Assembly (NCBI GenBank): GCA_047967505.1
Contig: CM106538.1
Origin: Dipteris shenzhenensis
Lineage: Eukaryota; Polypodiophyta; Polypodiopsida; Gleicheniales
DNA length: 64,000 bases
Reading direction: 5' to 3' (one strand)
Every line of letters begins with the position of its first letter. Position 1 is the stretch's first letter. Positions 27,701-41,300 of this stretch are shown piece by piece. Position numbers and translations under genes: made by a program. The notes under the pieces were generated by a model, which saw nothing but the letters and a program-made list of their open reading frames with translations, searched no databases and was not told the origin of the DNA.

Positions 27701-29333
27701 GCCTTACATATTATTGTTTCTAAATCCTCTCTTTCAATATGTTGCAGCCCTGTGTGCGCTAACCGGTAATTAGCCTCCACTTGTCTTGCAACAACTATAC
27801 ATCTACTATTTATCAAAAGTATTTCTGTTCTGGGCTACCGTACTCCGTCTAATCATCAAAGCCATCAACCACCTGCATCTGAGCTGCTTGCCATACATTA
27901 TTGTTTCTAAACCACACACATAAACTTGTATCTTCCTGAAAACTACAGACATTATGACTATCATGCTCACAATTAACGTGTTTTCCTGCCTATTTGTATT
28001 TGCACTATGAATTGATAGACTGGAACTTCACTCTTTCATTAGGTATGTAAAATGTGAATATCTGATAGGCTATGGGCGTGCCAACCATCTTTCTGAAGGT
28101 CATATATCACACCTTTAGAAATTCTCTTACAAGTGACTATGGTGGAAAAATCCTCAGGTCTAGCAGCCAGAAACCTTCTGTTGAATCACAGGCCAGGTAT
28201 TCATGCTGTTTACAGCACCTGGAAGCCCAAGCTCTACCTTAAGTGCAACAAAGATAAGAAGGATTACAAATGAGAAAACAGTAACATACTACAAGATCAG
28301 GCTATCTGATTTTCTACATATTCCCTTCACCAATTATTTTCCAAATCATTGCCTTAACAAGCAAAAACATTTCACCAAACCATGAAGAAACGTTTGGCAG
28401 GGCCATAATTTACACAAAGAGCAGGAGACCTTCAACAATGGCTCACTGCAAAAAATGGAGCTCAACCATTTAAGACCAAGTTTAATTGTGGGATCACAGG
28501 TTCTTTTAAATAAAACAATCAATTGAAACATACACTGTACACAACATCAGAAAGGACAAAACGGTATGCAATAGACCTGCAGCTTTGCAGCATCAGTAGC
28601 CTCTGCAGCCTGTGTGAGCACCTCTTTTGCACTCTCTTGGAATTGGGTGGCAATGCCAACAGCAGAGACCCTATCGTCAAACCCTAAGATGGTGTCTGCA
28701 CTGAAAAGCACAGCACAGCTTCAACAAGTTTTCTTACAAAAATCAAAAGCCAATTCAGAATGTTGAAAAGCATATACTCAAGTAGTTTAGGATGCATGAA
28801 TTAGCACATCAAGTACCTTAAATTTATGGCTATACGGTCAAGAAGATGCTCACGCACTGCACCTTCTTCTGGATTGTATGTAGCAATGAGAAGTGGCTTA
28901 CATGGATGGCGAAAACTAATGCCTTCTCGCTCAACAATATTGACCCCTTCTGTCAGAACATTTAACAGCAAGTTGCTAATCCCCTCGTCCAGAAGGTTTA
29001 TTTCATCAACATAAAGTACCCCTCTGTGAGCTTCTGCAAGAATCCCTGGTTGAAATACCGTTGTTCCTGTTCTTACAGACTCCTCCACATCAACAGAACC
29101 AAGCAGCCTATCCTCCGTAATTCCAAGCGGAATCTGAAATGGACAGAGAAATCGGCTACTGAATAAGGATGCTAGAAACAGAGCCAAAACATGGCCCAGA
29201 CTTTGAGACCATCTTAGCACACGATTACCCAGGGCACAATTAACCGGGTTGGCTGAGTGGCCATGGCGAGGGGGAATAGAAATTCATTTGCAATTTTTAT
29301 AACCAGTAAGCACTTACAATTCAGTCACAAGTG

Positions 29334-29367
<34 letters not shown>

Positions 29368-32300
29368 TGTGTGCAAAGGCAAGACCAAGAGGGCCTGTTG
29401 TTGGAACCCAATCAAAGGATGATCACAGATTTCTCCCACTAAGGAGACCCTGACCAGAGGCCGCAAGGGTCATGATGCAGTCGGGATCCAAAGAGCATGA
29501 CACAACAGACTACTGTCATAATGAGGAGCGCATATCTCTCCTCCTTACTCTCTGACTTCGGGAGACATACAAGCAATGCTTGCCACACAGCAAGCTACCG
29601 CTTGCAGACTACAGGGGAGGAGCAAGGGGCCCAAGCAACCCGCCCAAGATGAGCATCACTGACTTCCCCTCTCGACGACGCCAACCTTCACCATAGCCAC
29701 TCTAGGCTGAGATCATCCCTCTATTCTCAGGCGGCCAGCAGATTTGTCTCTCAAACAGCATACAAAGATTCATACACCTTGGTCGACAGCGGACCAATTG
29801 ATTCCCCTGCAGTGATCCCACATGGTTCATAGCTCTCATACGAGTAGTTATGCTAGGCTACATGCGCGATGACCAAGTGGCAAAGATTCGAGAGGCTATA
29901 GGTGACTAGGTGATCCAAGATGATTTGATGTAAGCCCTCGGTCCCTCATCAGATCATACAGGCATAGTTTGATATGACACCACTTCATATTGATGTCATC
30001 TTCTGGATAATGATATATTTCACAGGGTTTGGGCCTTGCTTAGTGGAGGCTACCGAGGTTGGTATTAGAGTCATCCAGACGACTAGCTGAGAGTGGGGTT
30101 AGCCTAGCTTGGTACACACGCATATATAGTTGGTCAATAGGGATAGAAGATGAAATAGTGAAGGGAATGGAATAGCGGAGGAATAAGTTTGTAGCCCGAC
30201 TATAAGGAACTGTCAAGGTGAGAGCCACCACGATGGTTGGCTCGAATTTTGATTAATTCAAGGCGGCAATACTACCTTGCATGGTAATGAGTGATTAGAG
30301 GTGGTGGCGTCTAAGATTACCACCCACGTCTATTTATTACCAGCCACCATAGTGTCCCGCAATTACTCACCTGCCATTTACCACCACTAGGCCCGCATGC
30401 ATGATTACTACGAGTGCAGTAAATTACCAGTCACGGGGCTTGCATGCTCAGTGGAGTACTTGAGTGCAAGGTAATGAGTGATTAGAGGTGATTAGGCTTC
30501 ATGATTTACTTTTGTGGTAATTACTGCCTGGTGGTGGTGGTTCTCATCAGCCACATCTGTGGTGGCTAAGATGCCACTGGGCTGGCAGTTAATTACCAGC
30601 CACCGCAATGGCCCACAATTACTCACCTGCCAGTTACCACCACCAAGCTTGCATGCATGATTACTATGAGTGCAGTAAATTATGAGTCATCGGGCTTGCA
30701 TGCTCAATAATATCATACAGTTGGATACACTCCAACTCTATGCATCATGGACTTAGGATAGGAACTAGGAGTTTCCCACCAAGATCCAGCTCTACCACGA
30801 TCACTTCTTGAAAGTATTAGAAGATAGAGTGATTACCAGGCCCAATATCTAGACGATAGACAAATGTCACACACTGAGGATTGCCATCAGACAGATGCTG
30901 GTATCATCCCATCAGCTGAGGTTCGAGGCAAGGAGGGCCACAAACACATCTAAAGAGCAACATATTTGCTATGCACATTGGCAGAGGTGGAGACAAAGGA
31001 GCACTTCCTATGTACTTTCCCTGCCTACAATGACATCCGAGGACGGTACCACTGTTTTTAAAGAGGGACACGGGTTCAAGCCACTCTCCCGACTGATCCA
31101 CTTCCATGATCAAGTCTGTGTTCGACAATATTTGATGGAGATGCGGAGACATGGATAGACTCTACTGCAGCAGATTAGGAAATAGGAGGTGGCAATACCA
31201 CAGGAGACAGATCGAGTGCAATGACACATCACCGACTTCTATGACTTCGAGTCAGCCCCAGGACACATCAAGGTAGAGGAGGAGATGGCTAACGGAGCAC
31301 AGAGGGAAGAGACGGCATGGAGCAATGGAGCCAACAACATAAAGGATGACCAAAGCATCCACGATACAGTCTAGCCCATCGTTGCTCTACTCAGAGGACA
31401 ACGTCCGAGTCGAGGTGTCATTCTTGATATGGCCCACTGGATACAAGGATCATAGAGACCACAGCCAGAGACGGCTCGACAGACACAAATTCGTGAAATC
31501 ATCGTGTCTCATCGAAGAGCCACCATGTCCCTCATATATGTAATTGGAGAACTAGCTTTGCATGTCTGAGATTTGGTTTTTGAGATTTTGAGATTATAGG
31601 CTACAATGCCCCTGCTCAGAAACCAAACACCAAGGACACCAATTGGCCCCAAACACTTTGGCTGCCCTTCCGGTATTTATTTAATTCTTCAGGCAATGGC
31701 AATTGTGCAATTACATCAAGTGCTCACCCTTGCACTCTGCTACACTAGCAGTCAATAATTGTTGATTTTCTCATTGATCTTGTTATAATTGCATAATTGA
31801 GCCAATAATTATTGAATAGAGCTCCATAATTTACATAAAATTTCCTAGGATGCTCGTATGTATTCATTGGCCACTTTATAAGGTGTTGATAAGAAATTTG
31901 GGTTTTGATTATTGACCATATTAGCTTACTGGTAGTTGCAATTATTATGCACACCTATGACTTTGAGTTTTACTTAAAGTTTTAAGGTCAAGCAATCACC
32001 GAAATTGCAGGCTACTTTCTCAGCTTTTAGATAAAATGGCCATGCTTTTTTTAATTTAGAATACATTTTTTCATAGTTTTGAAGTCTTATAATGTAATAA
32101 TAATTATAACACATATGTCTGGATTGCTTTTGGAGTTAGGTAATCATTCTTACTGCCAACACTTGGCATCACAATGCATCCAATTCCAAGGTGTCACTAG
32201 AACACAATTGCCAGAGCAAAGCAAAGGCATTCCACACTAACTGTGCCCCACTGAAAGTGACAATGCAACAACACCAGCTCTAGCAAATGCTCAAACAGCC

Positions 32301-35300
32301 TTGTGCCCTCATTCATTATCACTTGGAGCAGCCTTTGAGGAGCAGAAAGGAGCAGCAGTTGGACCTCATCCTGGAGGTGAACCTGGCTGGAGACCTGCTG
32401 ACTTAGCTATTAAGCAACTAACAATCCCCAATTTCTGGGGCAATCTAACAGCTCACAGGCCAGCCAAAAGGCCAGCCACCTCAGCCAAACAAGTGGCCAG
32501 AAAGACCAGCTGGTCTGGCCGACCAGCTAGGTCTGGCCTATAAAAGCACAAGCCCTCACACTCCTTCAGACAGGACAGGACCTGCAGCTGCTCCGCTTCT
32601 CCTCCATGCTTTGCTGCAGCCCCGCCTGCTCCACTTCTACCTCTCCTCTTCAGTTCTGCTCCTCTCTGCCTCCTTGCTGCTGCATTCTCTCTGCCTCTCC
32701 TTCCTGCCTCCTGGCTGCTCCATCTTCTCCTCCAGATCTGCCCCAACTTCTCCTCCTCTGCTCCAGATCTGCTCCTCTGCTTCAGCTCTGTCCCTTCTGC
32801 TCCAGATCTGTCCCATCCTCCCCCAGATCTGTCTCTTCTACTCCTCTGCTCCAGATCTGTCCCCTCCTGCTCCAGATCTGCTCCTTATCTTCATCATCAT
32901 CAAGCTACACGGAGGACTGCGTTACACTCCCTCTGCTGCTATATTTCCTACTGTTTCTCTACATGGAATCATCTTTCTGATTCACCTCAGCCACGGTCCT
33001 TGAGACACGACAGCTTGAGGTTCTTGTTTTCAGTTTTTCATATTACCGACAGGCACTATGTTTTCTGAGTTCTGTTCTTCGGTTGTGTCTGAGTATTGTC
33101 TCCTTTTTGATTGCTCCACTACAAACCCTATCGTTTCTCTATATGGTATCAGAGCCATGGTGAGCTAAAGACCCCAGATCTCTGGTGATCTAAAGATCCT
33201 GCTTCTTCATGGAGGCCATAGGTACAGGGAGCATCACTCCTATGAACATATCAGTTTCCTCTTCATTCCGCTGCGCACTAAGGGAGAGAACTCCATCTTC
33301 TACTCCCATCCCTCCCTCCCTTTTAGAACTCCATCTTTTACTCCCATCCCTCCCTGCCTTTCAGAACTCCATCTTCTACTCCCATCCCTAACTCCCTTTT
33401 CGGTTTTCGGCTTGACACTCCCCATTCCTTCGAAAGAGGGAGTCATGATCCTTCACCTCTACCACCATCGGCATCGACTTCCAGGATCTACAAGTTCTCC
33501 CTAGGCAGGGCCCTTTCTGTTCAGATGTGTCTAGATGACTGTTGTTTCGAATCTTCTACCTGCATGGAGGCGGGGATAGACTCCTCTCTCCCGAGGTCCA
33601 AGATCGGACACACACTGGCTCACTGTTCAGCTCCGACCTCTCTGGATTATCAGTTCTGCTACGACAAATTTGTTCTTTACCTTTGCTCTTTCCTCCACCT
33701 TTCAGCGGTGAGAGGGGGTGGCTTATTCTCTCAAGCTTCACAATGTTCTTATTTCTATATGGTATCATACGTGTAACTCTGACACTTGAGGAAGTGAACA
33801 ATTTCCTTGCAAGGGCACTCCTCTTGTGATCACCTCTTGGGCATTTCACAGGGATAGCCAGAACCACCATCGACATCCCTACACGAAGCTCCAAGCACAC
33901 CATGTCTGCCCCTCCAAATTGGCAATTGAGAGGGGGTATTAAGCAACTAACAATCCCCAATTTCTGGAGCAATCTAACAGCTCACAGGCCAGCCAAAAGG
34001 CCAGCCACCTCAGCCAAACAAGTGGCCAGAAAGACCAGCTGGTCTGGCTGACCAGCTGGCAGGCCCACCGACCAGCTAGCCGACCAGCTAGGTCTGGCCT
34101 ATAAAAGCACAAGCCCTCACACTCCTTCAAACAGGACAGGACCTGCAGCTGCTCCGCTTCTCCTCCATGCTTTGCTGCAGCCCCGCCTGCTCCACTTCTA
34201 CCTCTCCTCTTCAGTTCTACTCCTCTCTGCCTCCTTGCTGCTGCCTTCTCTCTGCCTCTCCTTCCTGCCTCCTGGCTGCTCCATCTTCTCCTCCAGATCT
34301 GCCCCAACTTCTCCTCCTCTGCTCCAAATCTGCTCCTCTGCTTCAGCTCTGTCCCTTCTGCTCCAGATCTGTCCCATCCTCCTCCAGATCTGTCTCTTCT
34401 ACTCCTCTGCTCCAGATCTGTCCCCTCCTGCTCCAGATCTGCTCCTTATCTTCATCATCATCAAGCTACACGGAGGACTGCGTTACGCTCCCTCTGCTAC
34501 TATATTTCCTACTGTTTCTCTACATGGAATCATCTTTCTGATTCACCTCAGCCACGGTCCTTGAGACACGACAGCTTGAGGTTCCGACCAGCTGGCAGGC
34601 CCACCGACCAGCTGGCAGGCCCACCGACCAGCTGGCAGGCCCACCGACCAGCTAGGTCTGGCCTATAAAAGCACAAGCCCTCACACTCCTTTAGACAGGA
34701 CAGGACCTGCAGCTGCTCCGCTTCTCCTCCATGCTTTGCTGCAGCCCCGCCTGCTCCACTTCTACCTCTCCTCTTCAGTTCTGCTCCTCTCTGCCTCCTG
34801 GCTGCTGCCTTCTCTCTGCCTCTCCTTCCTGCCTCCTGGCTGCTCCATCTTCTCCTCCAGATCTGCCCCAACTTCTCCTCCTCTGCTCCAGATCTGCTCC
34901 TCTGCTTCAGCTCTGTCCCTTCTGCTGTCCCATTCTCCTCCAGATCTGTCTCTTCTACTCCTCTGCTCCAGATCTGTCCCCTCCTGCTCCAGATCGGCTC
35001 CTTATCTTCATCATCATCAAGCTACACGGAGGACTGCGTTACGCTCCCTCTGCTACTATATTTCCTACTGTTTCTCTACATGGAATCATCTTTCTGATTC
35101 ACCTCAGCCACGGTCCTTGAGACACGACAGCTTGAGGTTCTTGTTTTCAGTTTTTCATATTACCGACAGGCACTATGTTTTCTGAGTTCCGTTCTTCGGT
35201 TGTCTCTGAGTATTGTCTACTTTTTGATCGCTCCACTGCAAACCCTATCGTTTCTCTATATTAGCTCACTCAGAGGGCTGCCCACCTAGGCTGGTTTGCA

Positions 35301-38300
35301 CACAGCAAGGTGGAAGAGATTTGGACGGAAAGTCTACTTACGCTCGAGGTGGAGCACGCGGGCTCGAGTCTAGAGATAGCTGGCAGATAGGAGAAGGACC
35401 TTGTGGTAAGACTAGAGGACGACACCATGGGTGGGACTCTAGATCTATCTCTTTTGTATTGTGTCCATAGCTTTGGATGGAAATATATTATTTTGGTGTC
35501 TTCTATATCTGGCTGGTTCATTGTCTATTGATGAGTCTGCACACCTATGATATGCACATAAGTTTAAGAAGTCTATGATTCCACACCACACCACACTGTG
35601 TGAGCTCCTGGGCTACTCTATCAGTCTTCCATTGTGCGTACCCTCTGTTGGGTTATTTCTAACAGAGGTCTATGTCACTCAGCCACCTGGTTTTGAACAA
35701 TTAGGTTCTGAAAATATGGTTTGCCGGCTCAGAAAAGCCCTCTATGGCTTGAAGCAAGCACCCCGGGCATGGTATGCGAAGATACATGCATTTTTGACAG
35801 CCCGTGGCTTTCAAAATAGCCCAACCGAGGCCACTCTTTATGTCCGAAAGATTTTTAATTCTGATTTTATATGTGGATGACATGCTTATCACTGGGCCAG
35901 ATATGGAACAAATTGCAGATTTCAAGGCTGATTTACAGCAGTCTTCTGCCATGACAGATATGGGCCGCTTGCACTATTATTTGGGCATACAGTTTGCATA
36001 TGTTGAGGGGGGTACAATGATGAGTCGGTCCAAGTATATTGGACAGCTCCTTGATCGCGTCCAGTTCGAGGATTGCAAGCCAATTTCTACTCCATTGGAG
36101 CCTGGCTTTCGTTTCTCCTCCAAGGATGGAAGTCCGCCAATTGATGCATCCCTTTAATACATCTTCCTTGCTGAATTCATGCTAGAACCTTTTCAAAAAC
36201 CTAGCTTTCAACTCATCATACACGGAAAAATCTTGGAATCTTTGCAAAAATATAGCATTCAACTCATCGTACATGGCAAAATGCTCATCAAGATACTAGT
36301 CCTACCAGTCAATGGATTTGCTTGCAAATGTGGTGGGTAGGTACATCGGGTACTCTTTTTCCGTGTTGACTTGCAAAATTGTCATCATTCATATAAAATT
36401 TTGTAGATGAGATCAGGGATACTCCCCATCCTATCCCATGAATTTTTGGAAATTAATTCAGTCCTCTTGCTACCTTGATGCCCCACCGTGGACTCATTGA
36501 GCAATAAATGGTTGGGCTGGAAAAGCCAATTTCGTGAAGGTTGAGCAAGCAATAGAACGATGAATTTAATGTTGCTGTAGCAGTACAACAACCATGGGGA
36601 AGGGCAATGCATCATTAAAGCACTTCGGATAAAGCATGAAGTGTATTAATGCTAAATGCGTGTCACAATCACAAAGAGGCACAATACATCAGTCATCGTG
36701 GGCGCAAGTGTAGGTCTGAGTGAGAGGAAAGCCACTCATGAGATCATGCATGCAATTGCTAAAACACACAAGTGACCATTTGATCTTGTTTAGACAAATC
36801 ATGCGGTGCACTATCAACTGCGTATTGTAAAAAAGAAATGGGTGAAGGTGCAGGGCCGAGTGAGAGGAGGACAAACATTGGATCATGCATGCTGACTCCA
36901 AGCAAGACCTTTGTAAAACAAATGCACACACCTAGTACGCAGCATTGGCAAGCAATGAAGCGGGTCTTTTGATACTTAAAGGCCACGCAGCATTTGGGTT
37001 TACTCTATGCTTCGGAGGCCCCACTTGTTTTGCATGCATTCACGGACAGCGACTAGGCAGGATGTTACGACACTAGGGTGCCACACAGCGGCAACTGTTT
37101 TATGCTTGGAGATTTATGCATCTCTTGGTTCAGCAAGAAGCAGCGTACAATTGCCACATCCAATTGTGAGGCTGAGTACAAAGCAACTTTCACGGCTACA
37201 GTAGAATGCGTTTGGCTTCGTAAGTTACTTGCAAATCTTGATATCATTCAACCCGACTCTACTACGATCTACACCGACAGCCAGAGTGCTTTGGCGGTTG
37301 CTAGAAACCCATTGTTTCATGCACACACAAAGCATATTGAAGTCCACTATCACTACGTTCGAGAGCGACTGTCTGGTGGAGACATCCAGTTGTCCTATGT
37401 TCCCACCGAGGACAACTTGGCAGATCTTTTCACAAAAGCTTTTTACCGCGGCCCAAGTTTGAGGCATTTCGACATGCTACACACTTGGCCATGACTATGC
37501 TGTACTCAGTATTTAGTACTACCATTCTGCCTTTTTTTGCATTCTGCATTGGTGTGGATGCTTGTTTAGTAGCTCCACCCTCACAGCTCGCTTGTGTTAG
37601 GATTTTCACAGTCTCATAGACCCATCAGTCTTCCAAAGACTTTAATAAACTTTCTTTCCTTCTTTCTTTCTTCTCGGACGAATATGTGCAACCATGATGT
37701 AGTTTCCAAGTATTCCTGAGATATTTCCACGACACTTCAGCCATACCATGGAGGGGGGTTTGATAGCACTTAGCCCTAGTATGAGCCTTGTAGGTCAGGT
37801 CAACTCAATAAGTTGACTTCTCTGGTCAACCATATGGTTGACTTGGGAGCCATATGGGCCACCTTTTGTATTTTCCTCTTATCCACTTGAGCAGTACTAC
37901 GTTTTGCTCCAGCTTGTTGCTTGCTTTCCACACTCCACTCCCATTCCATTGCTTCGTGCACCCAACACCTAAAACACTATACTTTGAAAGACCCAGACTA
38001 ACAAAACACATAACTGTTGACTGTGCCTCGACCCTATGGGATACTTTTGGCCCTAAAAAACATTTATTCACCTAGCTCAGCTCTCAGAAAGCATATCTTC
38101 ATACATTGAATCATGTACAATGCACATGCTTGCGAACTCCTTAGCAACAATGCAAGCATATATCTAGATGAGTCCAAAGACATGCCCAAACTCATCCTCT
38201 AAAAACACAACATAGTGCAGTTTCTTTATTCTCCTTAACAACATGAGCATATTCTTTATTCTTTCCGGCTTTTTCTCTGTGTCATCTCTCTTTCTGAAGC

Positions 38301-41300
38301 AGTAGTCCTCCTTGTGCTCTGGCTTACCACAATACCCCCATCGAATCTGCTTCCGGTCCTCCTTTTACCTTTGCCTTTCATATCTCTGCTTGCATAAGCT
38401 CGCTCCTCATCCACATTCACAACACCTCGAGTCGTTTATCATCTAGCAACATTGAAATCATATCTGCAAAGCTTACATCATTATTGAATCATAATATTTT
38501 AATGATATCATCATATGCAAGGGTAAGACTAGTAGTAAAACTGCCTTAGTATCATCGTCCTAGACACATACACCGAGATCAATCAAGTTGACAAAGGATT
38601 GAACGCATCCGGTTCAATTGTTCTCCCAGAGTTACGTCTTCGGTCATTCCCAAACAGAATAATTATTGCTTCAAAGGCACCCATAGTTCCTAAGCTGCCG
38701 TGAGCCAAACAAGGTCTCTATCACAATCTAATTCAATCTTGGCAAAGTCAAGATGATGACAAGATCTTCCACCTAGAGCACGTTGATAGGACAAAATCTG
38801 TATCAAGTTTTTGAGCACTGTATATAGCTGTGGGTAGGCACATAGCTGTACACATCTAGGGTAGGTGTGGGCTGTTGGCATTTGTGGATTTTTCTTTCAC
38901 AAGCATGATGGACTGATGTATAGTTTTTTGAGATAATAAAGTATGTTTTGCAGGGACTTCATGGGAAATGATGAAATGCAATGTGGTTGTACCAGACTTC
39001 CAGAGCAAGGGTGTCTAGTGTGTGGTCAAGTGAAATGTTTTTGGGGTCATGTAAAGTCAAGTCATGAAGGGTTTTTTTTATATTTTCCTGAGTCAATGTG
39101 CACTTGCATGATATAGGAATTTGATATGTTATGGTGTCCATGTCAAAGGGCTTTTCATGTGTGTGTATGGGGTTGCATGCAAGCTTTAATGTGCATGCTA
39201 ATGTGTGTGGGAATTGTGTGACTAAAGGTCCAAAATGTGCATTTAATGTGATTTGGGGGAAATGTCTTGAGAGTGGTAAAATGTCACTGATGAGGTGGCA
39301 GATTAGGCTGAGGTGGCTGGACTAATTGGGAAGGCATCCTGCTCATGCAAAGGTGGCTACGTGATGGATGAAGGGGAGCTTCTAGGCTGTGAGCTGGAGC
39401 TACGATGGCGGCTGGGAGCAAATTCGGTTTTACGCTGGAAGAATCTACGTAGGTAGGGGCTTCTAGAAGAGTTGGTGGCGGAATGACCAGGAAGGTTGGA
39501 GAGGCTCGCAATTATTGATGGGATGTCGTGCGTGAGCAGGAAGCTGAAACCTGTGCATGAAGACATCGTGTGTGTGACGACGAGAGCGTTGTGAGCCACG
39601 AAAGCTGCGGTGGTGATTGTGTACGTGACGGGTGTGGGATTTCGACTGCAGGAACTTCGAGTATATGGGCTCCAGGTGCTTCGTGTTGACGAACTTTGTG
39701 GCACAGTTGGCTCTGGCTGGAGTCTTGTAGCAAACTCTATGGTAGTTGCTTGAGGTGCTTCTGCTGGCTGGAGGTTCAGAGCGACGCAGAGGCCTATGAG
39801 CGATAGAGAGTATGCACCATGCGCTTCTTGCATCACTACTACGCAGACAGAAGGACCTTGAAGAGGCGTGAGCTCCATGAGCTCTATGAGCATGAGAGAA
39901 GTCGTGAAGGTGGAGATGAGCAACGAGCTGTAGCAGACTAACGTGGAGAGCACTGGCTATTGCTCTTATTGGGAGCTGCTGGATTTGAGGAGGATGACTA
40001 CGCGGGCAGTTTGCTTTGGAAGGAGCTATATGGCTGTGGCATCATTTCTGCTGGCTGGAGGTCCTTGGACGGAGGTTTTGTGTGAGTAAGAGGGTGCTGC
40101 AATGTGCGCACGGGTTGGCTAGTTGTGGTGTGAGCACTCAATTGCTTCAAAGCTGGAAATAGTGAGGCCTTTGGCCACAGGCGGGTGCCGGGTGTTGCTG
40201 CAGAGACCTCAACTGATAGAATCCTCAGAGATGGCGGGCTGCATCATTGCTAGTGCTCGATGATGATCTTGGGAAAGATATGATAAGGTTAGCTTGTGGG
40301 TTGATATCTTGAAGAGTCACGAAGATAGCCTTCATGTGGGCTGTGGGTTCATAGTATTCTAAGGCTGACTGTTTTCTGAGTTTTGGGGGGAAGTTCAGTT
40401 CTAAGTTCAGTCTGTTTCGGGCTGTGTAGTTTTTTGTCTCTCTTTGAGTCTGTGTGATCCATGTTCAGTCAGTTTTTATGGGGGATTTCTCTCGGTGCCT
40501 AATACAAAGACACATACTCTGGAATCTGCTTCATAAGCTCATCATCTACGAGCCCACATTGCAGCTGATCCCTATGAAGTCTCAGCTATCTGACGTGGTG
40601 AAGCACATAATTCCTGGTTTTCTTTCCTTTTTTTCCTTATCAGCATCCGAGTATGCCGAGGACTGTTTGATTGCGTCCCTCCCCCTGTGTCACCTTTTGA
40701 GCGACTCTTAGTCTAACTTTTTTCTTGGATCCCAATATGATCAACCAAAGCCCTTTCCATTTAGTATAGCTGAGCTGTTAGTTGCCAAGTCATAAAGTTT
40801 GATCCCGTTGTAAACAATTAGCTTGCTGGTTCAATCGCATGGAGCTGGAGTAGCTTCACACCTAGAGTTCCCCACCAAGCTTCAGTTCTATCGCAATCAC
40901 TTATTGACAGTATCCAAGGACGAAATGATTATTAAACCCTAGTACCAAGAGGACAGACGAGTCTCACATGCACTCAAGATTGCCATTGGACAACTACAGG
41001 TCTCGTCCCACTAGCTGAGGACTGAGACAAAAAAAGCTACAGACACACCTAGAAAGAAAGAAAGTTTATTAAAGTCTTCGGAAGACCAATGGGTCTATGA
41101 GACTGTGAAAACCCTGATACAACAAGCTGTGGTAGTGAAGCTACTAAACAAGCATCCATACCAATGCAAAATGCAAAAATGCAAAATGGTAGTACTAAGT
41201 CCTAAGTACAACATAGTCATGTCGATGGTCGACTATATATCAATCTCAACATCATCATCAATATCATCATCATCATCGGCAGCAACAAGATATCAGGATG

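Larger units (their letters stand above)
32408..35260 (+). mobile_element. Non-autonomous LTR retrotransposon with three LTRs
   Basis: LTR1 32408-33143 starts TATTAAGCAACTAACAATCC and ends TTTCTCTATA. A primer site TGGTATCAGAGCC (33144-33156) follows at once. The internal part is only 793 bp, has no retroviral frame, and ends in the polypurine tract TGAGAGGGGG (33927-33936). LTR2 starts at 33937 and breaks at 34584; a third LTR copy runs 34585-35260. TTAGC flanks the whole unit at 32403-32407 and 35261-35265, a clean 5-bp target duplication. The LTR ends are TA...TA rather than TG...CA. Each LTR has TATA box CTATAAAAGC before a CT-rich leader. Confidence 0.85.
32306..35664 (+). repeat. LTR of a Copia-like element, split by another LTR element
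   Basis: 32306-32407 and 35261-35664 together match about 11525-12006: shared GGAGCAGC, CAGCAG, then GCCCACCTAGGCTGG, GGTGGAAGAGAT, TATCAGTCTTCCA and the end TTTCTAACA at 35664. The left edge is truncated or diverged. The two halves are separated by the three-LTR element below. The LTR is followed directly by a Copia RT fragment at 35665, without primer site or gag. Confidence 0.7.

Noticed and set aside
32606-35185. Six overlapping frames of 124-149 codons, Leu/Ser/Pro-rich
   Set aside because: They are two frames of the same CT-rich leader repeated in three LTR copies; no family resemblance and composition explains them.
39357-39953. 198-codon minus-strand frame
   Set aside because: Ser/Thr-rich without motifs, no splice or neighbouring support; lies in CHLD intron 3.
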